Shown here one piece after another: positions 5,019-5,818 of a DNA stretch of 5,818 nt; positions within the stretch are counted from its first letter, which is position 1; the number at the start of each line of letters is the position of its first letter. Made by a program: the position numbers and the translations under genes. Location of the stretch: the NCBI GenBank assembly GCA_031270755.1, contig JAISWV010000004.1, positions 1 to 5,818 of the forward strand, given 5' to 3'. The notes under the pieces are model-generated. The model did not search any database, was not told the origin of the DNA, and worked only from the letters and a program-made list of their open reading frames with translations. The stretch comes from Synergistaceae bacterium. GTDB taxonomy: Bacteria; Synergistota; Synergistia; Synergistales; Aminobacteriaceae.

Positions 5019-5818
5019 AAAACCGCAGCCGCGCGTACACCGCCGTGCCTCCGGCGAGAAAGAAGGCGTGGAGCAGCAAAAGACACGTGACGGCCCAAAA
5101 GGGAGAACGGGTCCACTCCAGAAAGTGGTGGTGGAGGTGTCCTCTGTCGGGGTAGAAGGGGGAGTGCCCCTTCAAAATCCGCCGGCTGAAGGCGACCAGG
5201 GTATCCAGAACGGGAATGCCCCCCACCAGCAGGAACACCAAAACGAGCTCGTGCAGCCCCAGGGTGGCGAGAACCGGGGAGGCGGCCGTCACGAAGTGCG
5301 AGGAAAACAAGAACCCCAGCAAGGTGCTGCCTCCGTCCCCAAGAAAGGTCTTGGCCATGGGAAAATTCCAGCAGAGTACCCCCAGAGCCGCGGCCGCCCC
5401 CATCACCCCGAAGGGAGCGTCGCCGAGAACGCAGAGGGCCAGAGCAGAGGAGATGAACACGGAAATGCAGAGTCCGTTGACTCCGTCGATGAGGTTGTAA
5501 GCGCTGGTGGTCCCGGCTATCCAGACGAGGCACACGGCTCGGGTCGGAAGCGGCAAGGGCAGGGAGAAAACGATCAGGGCCGCGGCCAGCAGATGGACCG
5601 CCAAGCGTATAAAGGGGCTCAAAGACTTCATGTCGTCCATGTAGCCGCAGAAAAAGACCCAGGTGGCGGCCATTGCGCTGTAGCGAACCGAGGGGATGTC
5701 GGGCACGAAATACAGCGCCCACAAAAGATATCCCCCCCACAGCCCCAAGCCCGCGCCCCGGGGCGTGCGCTCTTTGTGAATTTTCCGCTGATCGGGGAAA
5801 TCCATGATCTGGTAGTTG
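5017..5818 (-). CDS. WecA/TagO-type polyprenyl-phosphate N-acetylhexosamine-1-phosphate transferase (5' end cut by window)
   Basis: These polytopic membrane enzymes move a sugar-1-phosphate (usually GlcNAc-1-P) from a UDP-sugar to undecaprenyl phosphate, starting a lipid-linked glycan on the cytoplasmic face. The frame stays open to the right edge, with NYQI before the first internal Met at 5805. Family members carry a membrane segment before the conserved D.PD.RKIH..P.P..GG region, so roughly 40-60 N-terminal residues including the true start are missing. Numbering from that Met: DFPDQRKIHKERTPRGAG at 2-19, the Asp-rich motif YMDDMKSLSP at 55-64, NLIDGVNGL at 104-112, NFPMAKTFLGDGGS at 147-160, and SPFYPDRGHLHHHFL at 215-229. 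The His-rich HLHHH motif and SPF..DR are typical of WecA/TagO and separate it from MraY. Hydrophobic segments fill the spaces between motifs. The usual DGxDGL is DGVNGL here (Asn110). Adjacency to the 2-epimerase supports GlcNAc or ManNAc chemistry, but the exact substrate cannot be read from sequence. Confidence 0.93.
   Translation of the reverse strand, partial: NYQIMDFPDQRKIHKERTPRGAGLGLWGGYLLWALYFVPDIPSVRYSAMAATWVFFCGYMDDMKSLSPFIRLAVHLLAAALIVFSLPLPLPTRAVCLVWIAGTTSAYNLIDGVNGLCISVFISSALALCVLGDAPFGVMGAAAALGVLCWNFPMAKTFLGDGGSTLLGFLFSSHFVTAASPVLATLGLHELVLVFLLVGGIPVLDTLVAFSRRILKGHSPFYPDRGHLHHHFLEWTRSPFWAVTCLLLLHAFFLAGGTAVYARLRF

Noticed and set aside
5003..5020. Tiny in-frame-stop reading frame (M-N-M-K-stop) between the transferase and wecB, a possible leader peptide.
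   Set aside because: It is only four codons long, with no regulatory context, and arises from the AT-rich spacer and the wecB start itself.
5754..5765. Perfect 12-bp palindrome CGCCCCGGGGCG, a possible operator or hairpin.
   Set aside because: It falls in the conserved RKIH..TPRGAG coding segment of the transferase and is readily explained by GC-rich Pro/Arg/Gly codons. There is no loop or T-tract.
1..5818. Mobile element, CRISPR array, tRNA or rRNA, toxin-antitoxin pair or phage genes.
   Set aside because: I found no inverted terminal repeats, spaced repeats, transposase motifs or RNA gene signatures. The whole window is covered by seven housekeeping-style genes of uniform orientation and composition.

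Overview
The window is a densely packed stretch of bacterial chromosome. All seven genes are on the minus strand, so it reads from right to left. There is no intergenic gap longer than about 30 bases. In order of transcription: a WecA/TagO-type polyprenyl-phosphate sugar-1-phosphate transferase (5' end cut by the right edge), a WecB/MnaA-type UDP-GlcNAc 2-epimerase, MurA, an unnamed P-loop protein with a C-terminal Asp23/Gls24-like domain, a family 4 (Fe-S) uracil-DNA glycosylase, CdsA, and the first 57 codons of Dxr (3' end cut by the left edge).

Junctions in order are: 12-bp gap, 13-bp overlap, 1-bp gap, gap of about 31 bp, 17-bp overlap, 4-bp ATGA overlap. With no visible promoter or terminator, this looks like the middle of one long polycistronic unit with translational coupling. 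The plus strand holds only compositional shadow ORFs.

Functionally this is mostly a cell-envelope precursor operon. WecA, WecB and MurA all take UDP-GlcNAc, towards lipid-linked GlcNAc, UDP-ManNAc and peptidoglycan respectively. CdsA makes CDP-diacylglycerol for phospholipids. Dxr makes MEP for isoprenoids, including the undecaprenyl carrier that WecA uses. The two outliers are the DNA repair glycosylase and the P-loop/Asp23-like protein.

The organism is a moderately GC-rich bacterium (roughly 55-60% GC by eye) that uses the MEP pathway. The P-loop/Asp23-like architecture and the family 4 UDG point to the Clostridia/Synergistota side of the tree. Synergistota is my best guess, but it is an inference from gene style and not proven by the sequence.

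Most of the content is ordinary housekeeping. Points worth a second look are the uncharacterised P-loop/Asp23-like fusion protein, an Asp-to-Asn change in the usual DGxDGL motif of the WecA-like enzyme, and two frame-preserving tandem repeats over the start and N-terminus of the UDG gene. I found no convincing evidence for a wholly new system.
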